Source: Phycisphaeraceae bacterium (lineage in GTDB: Bacteria; Planctomycetota; Phycisphaerae; Phycisphaerales; Zrk34). Taken from it: 8,667 nucleotides of DNA. The position numbers and the translations under genes were made by a program. The stretch's first letter is position 1. Every line of letters begins with the position of its first letter. The stretch is taken from contig JANQJT010000330.1 of assembly GCA_028281485.1 (NCBI GenBank), forward strand, positions 1-8,667, written 5' to 3'. The notes beneath the pieces are model-generated. The model worked only from the letters and a program-made list of their open reading frames with translations. It searched no databases and had not been told where the DNA came from. Below are positions 1 through 5,728 of the stretch, piece after piece.

Positions 1-98
1 CCGCGATAATCAAACGCCTTCTCCAAAGCATCCATCAACGCCGCATCGCTCACGCAATCCGGCACCCAACCCGCCAAACTCTTTGCTTGCTCGCTCAT
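1..98 (-). CDS. Unrecognised protein, N-terminal fragment cut by window edge
   Basis: An open frame starts at the ATG on the minus strand (plus positions 96-98) and runs off the left edge after 32 full codons. The visible protein begins MSEQAKSLAGWVPDCVSDAA and continues with LMDALEKAFDYR. There is no signal peptide or membrane segment, so a cytosolic protein is likely. I do not recognise the family. Support for it being real: codon use matches the neighbours read on this strand, a -10-like TAAGAT lies 8 bases before the ATG, and the start context (GGGTTATGAG) is almost identical to that of uvrB further along. It is divergent from the AsmA-like gene, with 119 bases between the two start codons. 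Function unknown; too little is present to say more. Confidence 0.6.
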   Translation of the reverse strand, partial: MSEQAKSLAGWVPDCVSDAALMDALEKAFDYR

Positions 99-106
99 AA
101 CCCGGC

Positions 107-112
107 ATCTTA
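107..112 (-). promoter_or_regulatory. Possible -10 box for the minus-strand gene at the left edge
   Basis: Read on the minus strand this is TAAGAT, matching four of six bases of TATAAT, and it ends 8 bases before the ATG at 98. A transcript from it would begin at or within a few bases of the start codon. No convincing -35 box is visible. The close parallel with the uvrB start region is the main support. Confidence 0.35.
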
Positions 113-174
113 CTCACACCTCCCCCCACACACCATTTCTCACTTCACCCCTCGCCCCACACCCCACACTCGAC

Positions 175-180
175 TAAAAT
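175..180 (+). promoter_or_regulatory. Possible -10 box for the AsmA-like gene
   Basis: TAAAAT (five of six to TATAAT) lies 37 bases before the ATG at 218 in a C-rich background where AT-rich hexamers stand out. The identical hexamer lies before the second PEP-CTERM gene (5644-5649). I see no good -35 box at the expected distance. Confidence 0.45.
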
Positions 181-217
181 ACACCCACGGGCCCAAGCCG
201 CGCCCCAGGAGCCAAAC

Positions 218-1180
218 ATGAAAAAACTCATCAAGATCGTTCTCGTCCTCCTGATCCTCGTCGTCGCACTCGTCGGCGTCGCCGTCTTCAAGATCGACTC
301 CATCGTCAAGGCCGCCATCGAAGAAGGCGGTTCCTACGCGCTCGGCGTCGACACCACCGTCGACTCCGTCAACGTCGGACTCCTCTCCGGAACCTTCGGC
401 ATGGCCGGGCTCACCATCGGAAACCCCGAAGGCTTCCCCGCCGAACACCTCATGAAGTCCGGCGACTTCAACATCGACATCGACTCCGGCACGCTCCGCC
501 AGGACACCGTCGTCATCAACGAACTCGTCATCGACGGCCTGCACGTCAACATCGAAAAGAAAGACGACCAGTACAACGTCACCGCCATCACCGACTACAT
601 GTCCGAAAAGTTCGGCGGCGGCGAAGAAACCACGCCCGACCCCGAACCCGCCGAAGACGATGCCCCCGGCAAACAGGTCGTCGTCAAGAAAGTCGTCGTC
701 AAGAACATCACCGCCAAGGTCGACGCCGGCGGCATAGTCGGAACCGTCGAACTCAAGCAAGGCGACATCCCCGACATCGTCCTCGAAAACGTCTCCCAGG
801 ATAACCTCCCCATCCGCGAACTCATCGCCCAGCTCTTCCCCGCCATCATGGCCGGCGTCGTCACCGGCCTGCCCGGCGAACTCACCGACCTCTCCACACA
901 ACTCACCGGCGACCTCACCTCCGCCGCACAGGCGCTCGGCGGCGACGCCACCAAACTCCTCAACGCCTCCGTCGCCAACGTCTCCGAATCCCTCTCTCAG
1001 GTCACCGAACAAATCGAACAAGTCACCGAGCAACTCGAAGGCGCAACCGAACAGATCGAAGGCGCCACCGAAAACATCCAGGGCGCACTCGAAGGCATCA
1101 CCGGCGGCGGCGACTCCGGCCCAAACAACAACGAAGAAAAAGAAGAAGGCGGCGTACTCCGCGGCATCGGCCTGCCCTAA
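218..1180 (+). CDS. Membrane-anchored AsmA-like protein with C-terminal heptad repeat
   Basis: This 320-residue protein opens with a Lys-rich start and one hydrophobic segment (about residues 4-26), so it is probably an inner-membrane anchor with the rest in the periplasm. Residues about 27-75 (KIDSIVKAAIEEGGSYALGV, then VNVGLLSGTFGMAGLTIGNPEGF) resemble the N-terminus of AsmA/DUF748-type proteins, which form beta-rich envelope assemblies. Residues 100-210 keep alternating hydrophobic strands, including a doubled KVVVK pentapeptide near 154-163, separated by an acidic Pro/Glu linker (about 137-150). Residues 261-295 are five imperfect heptads of the QVTEQIE type, predicted coiled coil or amphipathic helix, followed by a Gly/Asn/Glu-rich tail. 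The start is fixed by AGGAG at 207-211, six bases before the ATG. An intrinsic terminator follows directly, so it is a single-gene unit. The family call is by resemblance; the exact role is unknown. Confidence 0.85.
   Translation: MKKLIKIVLVLLILVVALVGVAVFKIDSIVKAAIEEGGSYALGVDTTVDSVNVGLLSGTFGMAGLTIGNPEGFPAEHLMKSGDFNIDIDSGTLRQDTVVINELVIDGLHVNIEKKDDQYNVTAITDYMSEKFGGGEETTPDPEPAEDDAPGKQVVVKKVVVKNITAKVDAGGIVGTVELKQGDIPDIVLENVSQDNLPIRELIAQLFPAIMAGVVTGLPGELTDLSTQLTGDLTSAAQALGGDATKLLNASVANVSESLSQVTEQIEQVTEQLEGATEQIEGATENIQGALEGITGGGDSGPNNNEEKEEGGVLRGIGLP
998..1102 (+). repeat. 21-base tandem repeat, five imperfect units, inside the AsmA-like gene
   Basis: Five consecutive 21-base units encode QVTEQIE, QVTEQLE, GATEQIE, GATENIQ and GALEGIT. 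The units keep the frame, each giving one heptad, with hydrophobic residues at fixed positions as in a coiled coil. The first four units are most alike at the DNA level (core cACCGAacAaatCgaa); the fifth is worn. This suggests growth by duplication of a heptad module. Confidence 0.8.
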
Positions 1181-1205
1181 CACAACCCCCAACCCAAACA
1201 CAATC

Positions 1206-1234
1206 AAGCCCCGCAAACACGGGGCTTTTTCTTT
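1206..1234 (+). terminator. Intrinsic terminator after the AsmA-like gene
   Basis: AAGCCCCG (1206-1213) pairs with CGGGGCTT (1220-1227) around a six-base CAAACA loop, giving an 8-bp stem. The T-rich tract TTTTTCTTT starts within the last stem base pairs. It lies 25 bases past the stop codon and separates this gene from the HAD hydrolase downstream. Confidence 0.9.
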
Positions 1235-1252
1235 CAACAACGAACCAACCGC

Positions 1253-1258
1253 GATAAC
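1253..1258 (+). promoter_or_regulatory. Weak -10 box for the HAD hydrolase gene
   Basis: GATAAC (four of six to TATAAT) ends nine bases before the ATG at 1268. It is the only AT-rich hexamer between the preceding terminator and the start codon, so a promoter is needed about here. The short distance implies a leaderless or nearly leaderless mRNA. No -35 box is clear. Confidence 0.35.
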
Positions 1259-1267
1259 CTACCCCCC

Positions 1268-2128
1268 ATGAACACCCAGCTCCTCGCCATCGACCTCGAC
1301 GGCACGCTCTTCGACGCACAAGGCCGAATCTCGCAGGCCAACGTCGACGCCGTCCACCGCGCCCAAAACGCCGGCGTACGCGTCGCGCTCTGCACCGGAC
1401 GCGGACTCACCGAATCTCAATCCGCCATCAACGCACTCGGCTTCACCGGAACACTCGTCCTCGCCAACGGCGCACTCATCGCCGACGCCGAATCCAGGCA
1501 AACACTCGAACGCGCCACCATCGAACCCCACGTCATGATCGACATCATCGACACACTCAACAACGGCCGCGACGCCGTACTCATCCTCCTCGACCCCGCA
1601 CACGCCGCTCGCGACTACCTCATCGTCCGCGCCGACCTCCTGTCCAAAAACACACTCTGGTGGTTCGACTACTGCAACGCCACCTTCACACCCAACGACC
1701 ACCCCACCGAATCAGACCTCCACCACGCCGTCCGCGCCGGCATCGTCGGCCCCGCCGACCACATGCCCCCCGTACAGCAGCGCATCGAACAAACCTTCGG
1801 CCCATCCGTCTTCTGCCAACACTTCATGGCCGTCGACGCCACCGAACCAGACGGACAACCCACACACGTCCTCGAGGTATTCACCGCCGGCGTCAACAAG
1901 TGGACCGCTCTCAAGTGGCTCGCCGAATGCCACAACATCGAACCCCAAAACATCGCCGCCATCGGCGACCACATCAACGACATCGACATGATCACACACG
2001 CCGGCAAAGGCATCGCCATGGCAAACGCCGTACCCACCATCCTCGCCGCCGCCAACCACACCACCGCCTCCAACACCGAGAACGGCGTCGCACACGCCAT
2101 CGACCAGCTCCTCTCAGGCGCCTGGTAA
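1268..2128 (+). CDS. Cof-type HAD-IIB family hydrolase
   Basis: This 286-residue cytosolic protein has the full set of HAD phosphatase motifs. Motif I is DLDGT (residues 9-13), with D9 as nucleophile and D11 as acid/base. Motif II is CTGR with T43. The motif III lysine is K211, in GVNKWTALKWL. Motif IV is GDHIND (233-238), with acidic residues D234 and D238 that bind Mg2+. The NGA segment (67-69) and the long cap insert between about residues 80 and 195 fit the Cof/YbiV-like subfamily, whose members dephosphorylate sugar phosphates, phosphorylated cofactors such as pyridoxal phosphate, or similar small molecules. Length is normal for the family. One oddity is Trp after the motif III lysine, where Gly is usual. 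No Shine-Dalgarno site precedes the ATG (ACCCCCC). It sits alone after a terminator, so neighbours do not reveal the substrate. Confidence 0.93.
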   Translation: MNTQLLAIDLDGTLFDAQGRISQANVDAVHRAQNAGVRVALCTGRGLTESQSAINALGFTGTLVLANGALIADAESRQTLERATIEPHVMIDIIDTLNNGRDAVLILLDPAHAARDYLIVRADLLSKNTLWWFDYCNATFTPNDHPTESDLHHAVRAGIVGPADHMPPVQQRIEQTFGPSVFCQHFMAVDATEPDGQPTHVLEVFTAGVNKWTALKWLAECHNIEPQNIAAIGDHINDIDMITHAGKGIAMANAVPTILAAANHTTASNTENGVAHAIDQLLSGAW

Positions 2129-2240
2129 CCCTCACCCAATTCGCCCCCTCCCCCCTCACACGCCCCAATCCCCGATAATCCCCCCCAATAACCCCTCCAA
2201 CCCCTACAACCAATCTAAATCGTTTATTTGCGCGATTTCT

Positions 2241-2269
2241 TTGGCCACTTTCCCCCCATGATGTATACT
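2241..2269 (+). promoter_or_regulatory. Sigma70-type promoter for the first PEP-CTERM gene
   Basis: TTGGCC (2241-2246) and TATACT (2264-2269) are separated by exactly 17 bases, the best -35/-10 pair in the window. Expected transcription start is near 2276, giving a leader of about 80 bases before the GTG at 2358. The AT-rich stretch just upstream (2216-2240) may act as an UP-like element. Confidence 0.7.
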
Positions 2270-2285
2270 TAGCCCCACAGAGAGT

Positions 2286-2338
2286 TGGGCATTGTGCCCA
2301 CAGGAAGAGACCAGAGACGCACACCGACGTTTTCGGTG
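2286..2338 (+). promoter_or_regulatory. Two-hairpin 5' leader of the first PEP-CTERM gene
   Basis: Within the presumed untranslated leader, TGGGCA (2286-2291) pairs with TGCCCA (2295-2300) around a three-base loop, and CACCGA (2322-2327) pairs with TCGGTG (2333-2338) around CGTTT. The second hairpin ends seven bases before the Shine-Dalgarno site. Both stems are perfect. They could tune mRNA stability or translation; I do not recognise a known riboswitch. Confidence 0.5.
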
Positions 2339-2344
2339 CGCCAT

Positions 2345-2349
2345 GGGAG
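2345..2349 (+). promoter_or_regulatory. Shine-Dalgarno site that favours the GTG start at 2358
   Basis: GGGAG lies eight bases before GTG at 2358-2360. The ATG at 2343 overlaps this site and has no Shine-Dalgarno sequence of its own; its upstream bases form the leader hairpin. The GTG is therefore the more likely start, although the ATG in the same frame adds only five residues. Confidence 0.55.
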
Positions 2350-2357
2350 ATGAGAGA

Positions 2358-3188
2358 GTGTCTACCCTCAAATCCGCACTATCCCTATGCGTAGGCGTTG
2401 TCGCATTGGCCGTCACCTCACAGACCGCCACCGCCATACTCCTCACTTTTGACGGCTTCGACCCCACCGCCAACGCACAGGTCGTCAGCGATAACCCCAA
2501 CTCCTCCTCCGGATTCTCCACCGTCCGCGAAGGCGACCTCATCGGTCTCAACCTCGGAACCTTCCAGGGCATCAACGTCACCGTCTTCCGCGAGAACCTC
2601 ACACCCTTCGACCTCATCGACAACGAGCTGCTCAGCCAGCAGGGCAAGACCGGTGCCGACAACGAGGACCAGTTCGGCACCGTCTCACTCGACCCCTTCT
2701 TCAACACCTCTCCCGCCCCCTGGATCTTCACCTTCTCCGAACCCATCCGCTCCTTCTCCACGCTCATCGCCGACTTCGGCGGCGACAAGGACGGCGCACT
2801 CATCAAAGGCTACGACGGCCCCAACGCCTCCGGCAACGTCGTCATCGAACAGTTCTTCGACGTGGCACTGCCCCGCACCCAACCCTTGCGCGACTGGACC
2901 GAGGCCCGCGTCGGCATCATCGACGACTCGCTCGACGAAGACGGCGGATTCATGTCCGTCGAGGTCTACGCCGGCGACTACTTCCTCGGCCTGCAAAACG
3001 CCGACGCCTTCATCAACACCTCCACCTACCTCGACCGCATCTTCTTCGCCAAGGGCCCCGACGAAGTCCCCCCCTTCATCGACAACCCCGAAACACTCGG
3101 CGACGACGAACTGATCGTCCCCGAACCCACCACCCTCGCACTCCTCGGCCTCTCCGCACTCGCGCTCGCACGACGCCGACGCGCATAA
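2358..3188 (+). CDS. PEP-CTERM sorting domain protein
   Basis: From the GTG start this is a 276-residue exported protein. Residues 1-26 form a signal peptide (one Lys, hydrophobic core LSLCVGVVALAV, cleavage likely after ATA). The C-terminus is a textbook PEP-CTERM signal: VPEP at 254-257, a hydrophobic segment (LALLGLSALALA) and RRRRA. Such tails are recognised and processed by an exosortase at the membrane in bacteria that make exopolysaccharide. The mature body is rich in Asp, Asn, Thr and Phe, with strand-like stretches such as PWIFTFSEPIRSFSTLIADF, suggesting a beta-sandwich; I recognise no catalytic motif. It has its own promoter, structured leader and terminator, so it is monocistronic. 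The frame is also open upstream to TTG 2292, but that lies inside the leader hairpin and would spoil the signal peptide. ATG 2343 remains possible. Confidence 0.88.
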   Translation: MSTLKSALSLCVGVVALAVTSQTATAILLTFDGFDPTANAQVVSDNPNSSSGFSTVREGDLIGLNLGTFQGINVTVFRENLTPFDLIDNELLSQQGKTGADNEDQFGTVSLDPFFNTSPAPWIFTFSEPIRSFSTLIADFGGDKDGALIKGYDGPNASGNVVIEQFFDVALPRTQPLRDWTEARVGIIDDSLDEDGGFMSVEVYAGDYFLGLQNADAFINTSTYLDRIFFAKGPDEVPPFIDNPETLGDDELIVPEPTTLALLGLSALALARRRRA

Positions 3189-3230
3189 CAACATCATCCG
3201 GGTCTCCAATCACTAGACCTTCTGGCACAG

Positions 3231-3264
3231 GCCGGTCCGAATCAGTTCCACGGACCGGCTTTTT
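3231..3264 (+). terminator. Strong intrinsic terminator after the first PEP-CTERM gene
   Basis: GCCGGTCCG (3231-3239) pairs perfectly with CGGACCGGC (3251-3259) around an 11-base loop and is followed by TTTTT (3260-3264). It lies 43 bases after the stop codon. A smaller stem, GGTCT/AGACC (3201-3205 with 3215-3219), sits between the stop and the terminator. Confidence 0.93.
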
Positions 3265-3274
3265 CATGCGCACC

Positions 3275-3329
3275 AATCGACCGATTCCCCGATCGACCCA
3301 TTGGCTGATTGACCGATCGATCAATCAAC
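3275..3329 (+). repeat. 16-base imperfect tandem repeat in the convergent gap
   Basis: Three consecutive 16-base units (3275-3290, 3291-3306, 3307-3322) share the core ATYGACCSATY, and a partial fourth (AATCAAC) follows. The third unit and its flank form a 22-base palindrome (3306-3327) centred on CGATCG with one mismatched pair. It lies between the terminator of the first PEP-CTERM gene and the 3' end of uvrB. Function unknown; it could be a protein-binding array or drifting non-coding sequence. Confidence 0.6.
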
Positions 3330-3401
3330 AACGTCCCCACGAGCCGCTCGCGTCAGCAAGCGATCCCCTTTTGTCCCCGATTTACCCCAGAAAACCCTAT
3401 A

Positions 3402-3434
3402 CGTTTAGCGACGGCCCGCAGGGCCGTGCGTTTA
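3402..3434. repeat. REP-like short palindrome flanked by CGTTTA
   Basis: ACGGCCC (3411-3417) and GGGCCGT (3421-3427) form a perfect 7-bp hairpin with a GCA loop, flanked by GCG on each side and by direct copies of CGTTTA (3402-3407 and 3429-3434). The compact, symmetric design and the position between converging genes are typical of dispersed intergenic palindromes. It may also fold at the 3' end of the uvrB mRNA, but no T-run follows on the minus strand. Confidence 0.5.
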
Positions 3435-3501
3435 TCCCCGTTGACTCGCGACCCGAAGGAAGCGCGTTCCCAATTCAGCAATCAGAGATCAGCAATTCCC
3501 C
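3435..3501. other. Rest of the convergent gap: no gene; short direct repeat and weak hairpin
   Basis: No coding frame of credible composition is seen between the REP-like hairpin and the uvrB stop. TCAGCAAT occurs twice (3475-3482 and 3489-3496). On the minus strand a weak stem closed by a TTCG loop lies at about 3444-3466 and might protect or end the uvrB transcript; it has no T-run. Confidence 0.3.
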
Positions 3502-5583
3502 CTACCGCTTCCCCTTCTTCTTCCGCACCACCCGCGTCCCCGGCTCGCCCGGCTTCGCCTTCTTCTCCCCGCCACCCCCACTCCCGCGCGTCACCTTCTT
3601 GCCCGCAGGCTCCGCCTTCAGCTTCTCGATCTGGTCACGCAACCCCGCCGCCTTCTCAAACTCCAACCCCTTCGCCGCCTCCAGCATCTCACCCTCCAAC
3701 ATCGTGATCAGCTCCGTCACCTCGTACTCGTCGTCATCCGCGTGGATCGCCGCCTGCGCCGTCTTGTGCGCACGCAGCTCGTACTCCAGCCCCATCCGGA
3801 TCGACTTCGTCACCGTCTCCGGCGTAATCCCGTATTCCTCGTTATACGCCAACTGAATCTCCCGACGACGCTCCGTCTCCTCCATCGCCTCCGCCATCGC
3901 AGGTGTCACGGCGTCCGCATACAACAACACTCGCGAGTTCACGTTTCGCGCCGCACGACCCATCTGCTGAATCATGCTCGTCCTGCTCCGCAGGAACCCC
4001 GCCTTGTCCGCGTCCATGATCGCCACCAGCGAAACCTCCGGCAGGTCCAACCCCTCACGCAACAAGTTCACACCCACCAACACATCGAAATCCCCCTGTC
4101 GCAAGTCCCGCAAAATCTCCACGCGATCGATCGTCTCGATCTCGCTGTGCAGATAACGACAACGCAGCCCCTGCTCCGTCAGGTACGAACTCAGATCCTC
4201 CGCCAGCCGCTTCGTCAGCGTCGTCACCAGCGTCCGCTCCCCGCGCTCCACCCGCGCCTTCGCCTCCCCACACAAATCCCCCACCTGCCCCTGCGCCGGA
4301 CGCACCTCCACCTCCGGGTCCACCAGACCCGTCGGCCGAATCACCTGCTCCACCACCTCACCCCCACACCGCTCCAGCTCATAAGGCCCAGGCGTCGCAC
4401 TCACATACACCACCTGCCCCGTCAGCTCCTCAAACTCCTCAAACCGCAGCGGCCGATTGTCCATCGCACTCGGCAAACGAAACCCGTGATCCACCAACAC
4501 ACGCTTGCGATTCTGGTCCCCGTTGTACATCGCACGGATCTGCGGCACCGTCACGTGCGACTCATCAATCACCAGCAAAAAGTCATCCGGAAAATAATCC
4601 AACAACGTATAAGGCCGACTCCCAGGGGCCCGTCCATCCAGGTGACGACTGTAGTTCTCGATCCCCGAGCAGTACCCCACCTCCTGCATCATCTCGATGT
4701 CGTACTTCGTCCGCGCCATCAGCCGCTGCGCCTCCAGCAGCTTCCCCTCACCACGCAGCGCCCCCCCCGCCCCCTCCAGCTCCTCCCGTATCCCACCGAT
4801 CGCCGACTCCGGCTGCTCCTCCGGCATCACGTAGTGCACCGCCGGATAGATGTGCAGCTTCTGCTCCTCCGCCAACAACTCACCCGACACCGGGTCCACC
4901 AGCTGCAACCCATCCACGTCATCCCCGAACAGCTCGATCCGATACGCGTACTCCTCGTACGCCGGGTGCAACTCGATCACATCACCCCGCACGCGAAACG
5001 TCGAACGCTTGAAATCAAAATCACTCCGGCTGTACTGCAGGTCCGTCAGCTGCCGCAGCAGCTCCTGCCGATCGATCGTCTGCCCCATCTCCAGCGGAAT
5101 CACCCGGCTCTTGTACTCCTCCGGACTGCCCAAACCGAAAATGCACGACACGCTCGCCACGATCACCACGTCACGCCGGCTCACCAGGCTCGTCGTCGCG
5201 CTCAACCGCAACCGATCCAGGTCGTCGTTCCGCGACGCGTCCTTCTCGATATAAATATCCCGCTGCGGGATATACGCCTCAGGCTGATAGTAGTCGTAGT
5301 AGCTGACGAAATAGCTCACCGCGTTGTGCGGCAGCAGCTCCCGAAACTCCTCGTAAAGCTGCGCCGCCAGCGTCTTGTTGTGACTGATCACCAGCGTCGG
5401 CCGATTCACCCTCTCAATCACGTTCGCCATCGTGAACGTCTTGCCGCTGCCCGTCACACCCATCAGCGTCTGACAACCACGCCCCCCCTCGATCCCCCGC
5501 GCCAGCGCATCGATCGCCGCCGGCTGATCGCCAGTCGGCTCAAACGCGCTCACAATCTCAAACGGCTTATCCGCAACACTCAT
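3502..5583 (-). CDS. uvrB: Excinuclease ABC subunit B (UvrB)
   Basis: This 693-residue protein is the damage-verifying helicase-like subunit of nucleotide excision repair. It receives DNA from UvrA, inserts a beta-hairpin between the strands and recruits UvrC for incision. In order: Walker A GVTGSGKT at residues 42-49; the Tyr-rich beta-hairpin SYYDYYQPEAYIPQRD at about 94-109; the DEAD-like box DESH at 340-343; the region DHGFRLPSAMDNRP after it; VSATPGPYEL; the helicase C-terminal motifs ending in QMGRAARN; and a C-terminal UVR motif at about 622-657 that contacts UvrC. Length is normal, with an extra basic, Gly-rich tail after the UVR motif. The ATG at 5583 fits the family start (KPFEIVSAFEPTGDQPAAI). 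It is transcribed alone, divergent from the second PEP-CTERM gene and convergent with the first. No LexA-like palindrome was seen upstream. There is no AGGAG-type site, only GGGG. Confidence 0.98.
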   Translation of the reverse strand: MSVADKPFEIVSAFEPTGDQPAAIDALARGIEGGRGCQTLMGVTGSGKTFTMANVIERVNRPTLVISHNKTLAAQLYEEFRELLPHNAVSYFVSYYDYYQPEAYIPQRDIYIEKDASRNDDLDRLRLSATTSLVSRRDVVIVASVSCIFGLGSPEEYKSRVIPLEMGQTIDRQELLRQLTDLQYSRSDFDFKRSTFRVRGDVIELHPAYEEYAYRIELFGDDVDGLQLVDPVSGELLAEEQKLHIYPAVHYVMPEEQPESAIGGIREELEGAGGALRGEGKLLEAQRLMARTKYDIEMMQEVGYCSGIENYSRHLDGRAPGSRPYTLLDYFPDDFLLVIDESHVTVPQIRAMYNGDQNRKRVLVDHGFRLPSAMDNRPLRFEEFEELTGQVVYVSATPGPYELERCGGEVVEQVIRPTGLVDPEVEVRPAQGQVGDLCGEAKARVERGERTLVTTLTKRLAEDLSSYLTEQGLRCRYLHSEIETIDRVEILRDLRQGDFDVLVGVNLLREGLDLPEVSLVAIMDADKAGFLRSRTSMIQQMGRAARNVNSRVLLYADAVTPAMAEAMEETERRREIQLAYNEEYGITPETVTKSIRMGLEYELRAHKTAQAAIHADDDEYEVTELITMLEGEMLEAAKGLEFEKAAGLRDQIEKLKAEPAGKKVTRGSGGGGEKKAKPGEPGTRVVRKKKGKR

Positions 5584-5592
5584 AACCCCGCC

Positions 5593-5601
5593 ATTCTAGC
5601 A
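5593..5601 (-). promoter_or_regulatory. Extended -10 promoter of uvrB
   Basis: On the minus strand this reads TGCTAGAAT: TAGAAT matches five of six consensus bases and is preceded by TGn, the extended -10 element. It ends nine bases before the uvrB ATG, so transcription should start within a few bases of the start codon. No -35 box is evident, as expected for extended -10 promoters. Confidence 0.55.
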
Positions 5602-5619
5602 CCACACCAAAACTTTTCC

Positions 5620-5649
5620 TTGCACCCCCACGCCCCACCCCATTAAAAT
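5620..5649 (+). promoter_or_regulatory. Possible promoter of the second PEP-CTERM gene
   Basis: TAAAAT (5644-5649) is a good -10 box, with a poor -35 candidate TTGCAC (5620-5625) at 18-base spacing. The expected leader is about 72 bases. It is back to back with the uvrB promoter within 145 bases. Confidence 0.5.
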
Positions 5650-5716
5650 GCACGCCCTGCCAGGGTTGCCCACCCGACAGAGAAAGAGACTCGCAACAAC
5701 CCACAAACGCTTTTCC

Positions 5717-5723
5717 GAGGAGG
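5717..5723 (+). promoter_or_regulatory. Strong Shine-Dalgarno site fixing the start at 5729
   Basis: GAGGAGG is followed five bases later by ATG at 5729-5731. It decides the start over the upstream in-frame ATG at 5648, which overlaps the -10 box and would put 27 charged residues before the signal peptide. Confidence 0.85.
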
Positions 5724-5728
5724 CATTT

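Noticed and set aside
140..1240. 366-codon open frame on the minus strand across the AsmA-like gene
   Set aside because: It is the antisense shadow of a C-ending-codon gene: low-complexity Gly/Asp/Val/Phe protein with no domain, and it crosses the terminator. The plus-strand gene has a ribosome site, a membrane anchor and a family resemblance.
2174..2179. GATAAT as the -10 box of the first PEP-CTERM gene
   Set aside because: It lies about 180 bases from the start, while a better spaced -35/-10 pair exists at 2241-2269.
2241..2260. Sigma54 -24/-12 promoter (TTGGCC ACTT...) as in some PEP-CTERM regulons
   Set aside because: The -12 TTGC element is missing, while the sigma70-type pair fits with 17-base spacing.
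2398..3114. 238-codon Ser/Pro/Thr-rich plus-strand frame within the first PEP-CTERM gene
   Set aside because: Shifted frame of the real gene; low complexity with no start signal.
3275..3329. CRISPR array
   Set aside because: Units are only 16 bases, directly adjacent, imperfect and without spacers; no cas genes nearby.
3266..3856. Plus-strand frame of 196 codons from the convergent gap into the uvrB 3' end
   Set aside because: No ribosome site, mixed composition, and most of it is antisense to uvrB.
3742..5646. 634-codon open frame on the plus strand opposite uvrB
   Set aside because: The product is almost entirely Arg, His, Leu and Pro, the expected antisense of a GC-rich gene. UvrB on the other strand is unmistakable.
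5584..5728. LexA-type operator between uvrB and the second PEP-CTERM gene
   Set aside because: No palindrome of the CTGT-N8-ACAG or GAAC-N4-GTTC kind was found; other lineage-specific LexA motifs cannot be excluded by eye.
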